From Betaproteobacteria bacterium RBG_16_58_11 (GTDB taxonomy: Bacteria > Pseudomonadota > Gammaproteobacteria > Burkholderiales > Thiobacteraceae), in contig MEQN01000006.1 in NCBI GenBank assembly GCA_001770235.1, positions 1 through 7,659 on the forward strand: a stretch of DNA of 7,659 nt. Direction: 5' to 3'. Below are positions 5,723-7,659 of this stretch, piece after piece (the first letter of the stretch is position 1; each line of letters starts with the position of its first letter). A program made the position numbers and the translations under genes. A model generated the notes under the pieces. The model had not been told where the DNA came from. It worked only from the letters and a program-made list of their open reading frames with translations, and searched no databases.

Positions 5723-6598
5723 ATGAAGCGCATATTTCTCTTTCTCGCCACCAACCTGGCCATCGTGCTGGTGCTATCCGTCACCATGCGCCTGCTGGGG
5801 GTGGAGCCTTACCTCAACGAACAGGGGCTGAACCTCGGCTCGCTGCTGATTTTCGCGGGCGTCATGGGCATGGGTGGCTCCCTCATTTCACTGGCGATTT
5901 CCAAGTGGAGCGCCAAGCGCGCCGTCGGCGCGCAAGTGATCGAAGCGCCGCGTACGCCGGAAGAAATTTGGCTGGTCAACACCGTGCAGCGGCAGGCCCA
6001 GGTCGCCGGCATCGGCATGCCGGAAGTGGCGATCTACGACTCGCCCGAGGTGAACGCCTTCGCCACCGGCATGAACAAGAATAACGCCCTCGTGGCAGTC
6101 TCCACTGGTTTGTTGCACAACATGAGCCGCGACGAGGCGGAAGCGGTGCTGGGCCACGAAGTGTCGCACGTCGCCAACGGCGACATGGTGACGCTGGCGC
6201 TGATCCAGGGCGTGGTGAACACCTTCGTCATGTTCCTGTCACGCGTCATCGGCCATGTGGTGGACCGCGTGGTGTTCAAGACCGAGCGCGGCCACGGCCC
6301 GGCCTTCTTCGTCACCATGATCGTGGCGGAAATGGTGCTGGGCATCCTCGCTTCCATGATCGTGATGTGGTTCTCGCGCCAGCGGGAATTCCGCGCCGAC
6401 AACGGCGGCGCCACGCTTGCTGGGCGCCAGAAAATGATTTCCGCGCTGCAAGCCTTGCAGCGCGCGCATCCCGCACCACTGCCCGACAAAATGGCCGCCT
6501 TCGGTATTGCTGGCGGCATGGGCGGTGGACTGAAGCGCCTGTTCATGACCCATCCGCCGCTGGAAGAGCGCATCGCTTCTTTGCAACAGGCGCTGTAA
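5723..6598 (+). CDS. htpX: HtpX, membrane zinc metalloprotease
   Basis: This 291-residue protein is a member of peptidase family M48B, an inner-membrane protease with cytoplasmic active site that helps degrade damaged or misfolded membrane proteins. The zinc motif HEVSH is at residues 145-149, and the third ligand is E222 in SRQREFRAD, both as in Escherichia coli HtpX. Hydrophobic segments lie at about residues 4-22, 38-60, 156-177 and 195-217, the usual HtpX topology of two N-terminal helices and two flanking the catalytic region. The C-terminal [14 protein letters not shown] is a hallmark of the family. Length is normal. The start at 5723 gives the standard [13 protein letters not shown] terminus; the preceding GGGG (5712-5715) is only a weak ribosome-binding site. 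I find no heat-shock sigma-32 promoter in the 123-base upstream gap. Confidence 0.97.
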   Translation: MKRIFLFLATNLAIVLVLSVTMRLLGVEPYLNEQGLNLGSLLIFAGVMGMGGSLISLAISKWSAKRAVGAQVIEAPRTPEEIWLVNTVQRQAQVAGIGMPEVAIYDSPEVNAFATGMNKNNALVAVSTGLLHNMSRDEAEAVLGHEVSHVANGDMVTLALIQGVVNTFVMFLSRVIGHVVDRVVFKTERGHGPAFFVTMIVAEMVLGILASMIVMWFSRQREFRADNGGATLAGRQKMISALQALQRAHPAPLPDKMAAFGIAGGMGGGLKRLFMTHPPLEERIASLQQAL

Positions 6599-6607
6599 CG
6601 CATCAAA

Positions 6608-6633
6608 CCCCGCCCTTTTATCAAGGGGCGGGG
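6608..6633 (+). terminator. Hairpin after htpX, likely transcription terminator
   Basis: CCCCGCCC (6608-6615) pairs with GGGCGGGG (6626-6633) around a 10-base loop that can pair further (TT with AA). It begins nine bases after the htpX stop codon, the usual place for a terminator. The bases after the stem (CGTTCC) have little U, so the call depends on stem strength and position. It would insulate cbbM from htpX transcription. Confidence 0.6.
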
Positions 6634-6700
6634 CGTTCCTCAGTAGCACCCTCCCCGCTTGACCGCCTTAAAGATCAATTACTCACGCGCTTTGCGGCTA

Positions 6701-6723
6701 AACCATAAGCAAATCTTATGGTT
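6701..6723. promoter_or_regulatory. Candidate CbbR (LysR-type) operator upstream of cbbM
   Basis: AACCATAAG (6701-6709) and CTTATGGTT (6715-6723) form a perfect 9-bp dyad with a 5-base spacer. The core reads TAA-N7-TTA (6706-6718), which fits both the general LysR-type T-N11-A box and the TNA-N7-TNA pattern reported for CbbR. The dyad centre, 6712, lies about 65 bases before the start site predicted from the -10 at 6765-6770, the usual position of the LysR recognition site. A second TTA-N7-TGA match occurs at 6738-6750, near the expected -35 region, where the activation site would be. No cbbR gene is in the window. Confidence 0.6.
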
Positions 6724-6764
6724 ACCATCATTTCTATTTAATATCCATGATACTGAAGAGGCTA

Positions 6765-6770
6765 TATAGT
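6765..6770 (+). promoter_or_regulatory. Candidate -10 element of the cbbM promoter
   Basis: TATAGT (5 of 6 to consensus), within GCTATATAGTCTC, would place transcription start near 6777 and give a leader of roughly 54 bases. There is no recognisable -35 hexamer 17 bases upstream (TATCCA at 6742-6747), as expected for an activator-dependent promoter. The overlapping TATATA at 6763-6768 is an alternative. Confidence 0.45.
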
Positions 6771-6780
6771 CTCGCCCCTT

Positions 6781-6803
6781 ATCCCGTGTCCGAAATGCGG
6801 GAT
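6781..6803 (+). other. Hairpin in the predicted cbbM leader
   Basis: ATCCCG (6781-6786) pairs with CGGGAT (6798-6803), with one more possible U-G pair (6787/6797), around a 9- to 11-base loop. It would sit at the very 5' end of the predicted mRNA and leaves the ribosome-binding site GGAG (6822-6825) free. A 5' stabilising stem is plausible. It does not resemble a riboswitch I know, and a stem this short could arise by chance. Confidence 0.4.
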
Positions 6804-6830
6804 TTCTTCCCCCGTTATTTTGGAGCAATC

Positions 6831-7659
6831 ATGGATCAATCAGCACGCTACGCAAACCTTGACCTGAAAGAAGCAGACCTGCTCAAGGGCGGCAAACACA
6901 TTCTCGTCGCCTATAAAATGAAGCCGAAGGCGGGCTATGGCTACCTCGAAGCCGCCGCCCACTTCGCCGCCGAGTCTTCCACCGGTACCAACGTCGAGGT
7001 CTCCACCACCGACGACTTCACCAAGGGCGTGGACGCGCTGGTGTATCACATCGATGAAGCCACCGAAGACATGCGCATTGCGTATCCGCTGGAGCTGTTC
7101 GACCGCAACGTGACCGACGGCCGCTTCATGCTGGTTTCCTTCCTGACCCTGGTGATCGGCAACAATCAGGGCATGGGCGATATCGAGCACGCCAAGATGA
7201 TCGACTTCTACGTGCCCGATCGCGTCATCCAGATGTTCGACGGCCCCTCCAAGGACATCTCCGACCTGTGGCGCATCCTCGGCCGCCCGGTGGTCAATGG
7301 CGGCTACATCGCCGGCACCATCATCAAGCCCAAGCTGGGCCTGCGCCCCGAGCCCTTCGCTCACGCGGCCTACCAGTTCTGGCTGGGCGGCGACTTCATC
7401 AAGAACGACGAGCCGCAGGGCAACCAGGTATTCGCCCCGATCAAGAAAACCCTGCCGCTGGTGTATGACGCCATGAAGCGCGCGCAGGACGAAACCGGCC
7501 AGCCCAAGCTGTTCTCCATGAACATCACCGCCGATGACCACTACGAAATGTGCGCCCGCGCCGATTTCGGGCTGGAAACCTTCGGCCCCGATGCCGACAA
7601 GCTGGCCTTCCTGGTGGACGGTTTCGTCGGCGGCCCCGGCATGGTCACCACCGCCCGCC
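6831..7659 (+). CDS. cbbM: RubisCO form II large subunit, N-terminal 276 residues (3' end outside window)
   Basis: This is form II ribulose-1,5-bisphosphate carboxylase/oxygenase, which works as dimers or multiples of dimers without small subunits. The N terminus [20 protein letters not shown] closely follows that of the Rhodospirillum rubrum enzyme, and the numbering is identical in this region. Visible catalytic elements are E48 in [10 protein letters not shown], the asparagine loop GNNQGMGD, K166 in GTIIKPKLG, and the carbamylated lysine K191 with metal ligands D193 and E194 in [10 protein letters not shown]. About 60% of the roughly 460-residue protein is present. ATG 6831 follows GGAG (6822-6825) with 5-base spacing. 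The gene begins a new transcription unit after htpX, with its own candidate CbbR site. Form II enzymes suit high CO2 and low O2, complementing the form I enzyme encoded upstream. Confidence 0.98.
   Translation, partial: MDQSARYANLDLKEADLLKGGKHILVAYKMKPKAGYGYLEAAAHFAAESSTGTNVEVSTTDDFTKGVDALVYHIDEATEDMRIAYPLELFDRNVTDGRFMLVSFLTLVIGNNQGMGDIEHAKMIDFYVPDRVIQMFDGPSKDISDLWRILGRPVVNGGYIAGTIIKPKLGLRPEPFAHAAYQFWLGGDFIKNDEPQGNQVFAPIKKTLPLVYDAMKRAQDETGQPKLFSMNITADDHYEMCARADFGLETFGPDADKLAFLVDGFVGGPGMVTTAR

Noticed and set aside
6781..6830. Riboswitch or leader-peptide attenuator before cbbM
   Set aside because: The predicted leader is only about 54 bases with one 6-bp stem; no known riboswitch core or short leader frame with a regulatory pattern is visible.

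Overview
The window is a carbon-fixation locus from a Gram-negative autotroph. CbbL, CbbS, CbbQ, CbbO and CbbM all have the form expected of a chemolithoautotrophic proteobacterium. Moderate-to-high GC and the mix of dispersed intergenic repeats suggest a betaproteobacterium of the iron- or sulfur-oxidising kind (Gallionellaceae, Sulfuricellaceae or Thiobacillaceae type). That placement is an inference from gene content, not from a phylogenetic marker.

Layout. Bases 1-4406 (+ strand) form a form I RubisCO operon: the 3' end of cbbL, then cbbS, cbbQ (AAA+ activase motor), cbbO (von Willebrand A adaptor), and a 100-residue protein of unknown function whose start codon overlaps the cbbO stop (ATGA). 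The direct cbbQ-cbbO linkage, with no carboxysome shell genes in view, points to the non-carboxysomal form IAq arrangement. A paired palindromic repeat then separates this operon from a convergent minus-strand gene for a conserved-looking hypothetical protein (4479-4901). A divergent intergenic region leads to a four-helix membrane protein of the UPF0114/YqhA family (5045-5599) and htpX, a membrane zinc protease (5723-6598). After an htpX terminator hairpin comes a 5' region with a dyad that fits a CbbR (LysR-type) operator. The window ends inside cbbM, form II RubisCO (from 6831, first 276 codons).

Function. CbbL and CbbS build the L8S8 enzyme, CbbQ and CbbO remodel inhibited RubisCO, and CbbM is a second RubisCO with lower CO2 specificity, usually favoured at high CO2 or low O2. 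Having both forms side by side under separate control suggests switching with CO2/O2 supply. UPF0114 and HtpX have no evident Calvin-cycle role.

The most unusual aspect is non-coding. Most intergenic gaps, and one site inside cbbO, hold inverted repeats of different, unrelated families: a GTTGGGT repeat, tandem strong hairpins, a 7-nt-period repeat, a G-run repeat read in frame in cbbO, twin GCATGC-centred palindromes, and a 9-nt-period repeat. Several sit where they could set the ratios of CbbL:CbbS:CbbQ:CbbO. I see no CRISPR array, tRNA, rRNA or transposase, and no clearly new enzymatic system. The best candidates for something undescribed are the small gene coupled to cbbO and the repeat-derived insertion in CbbO.
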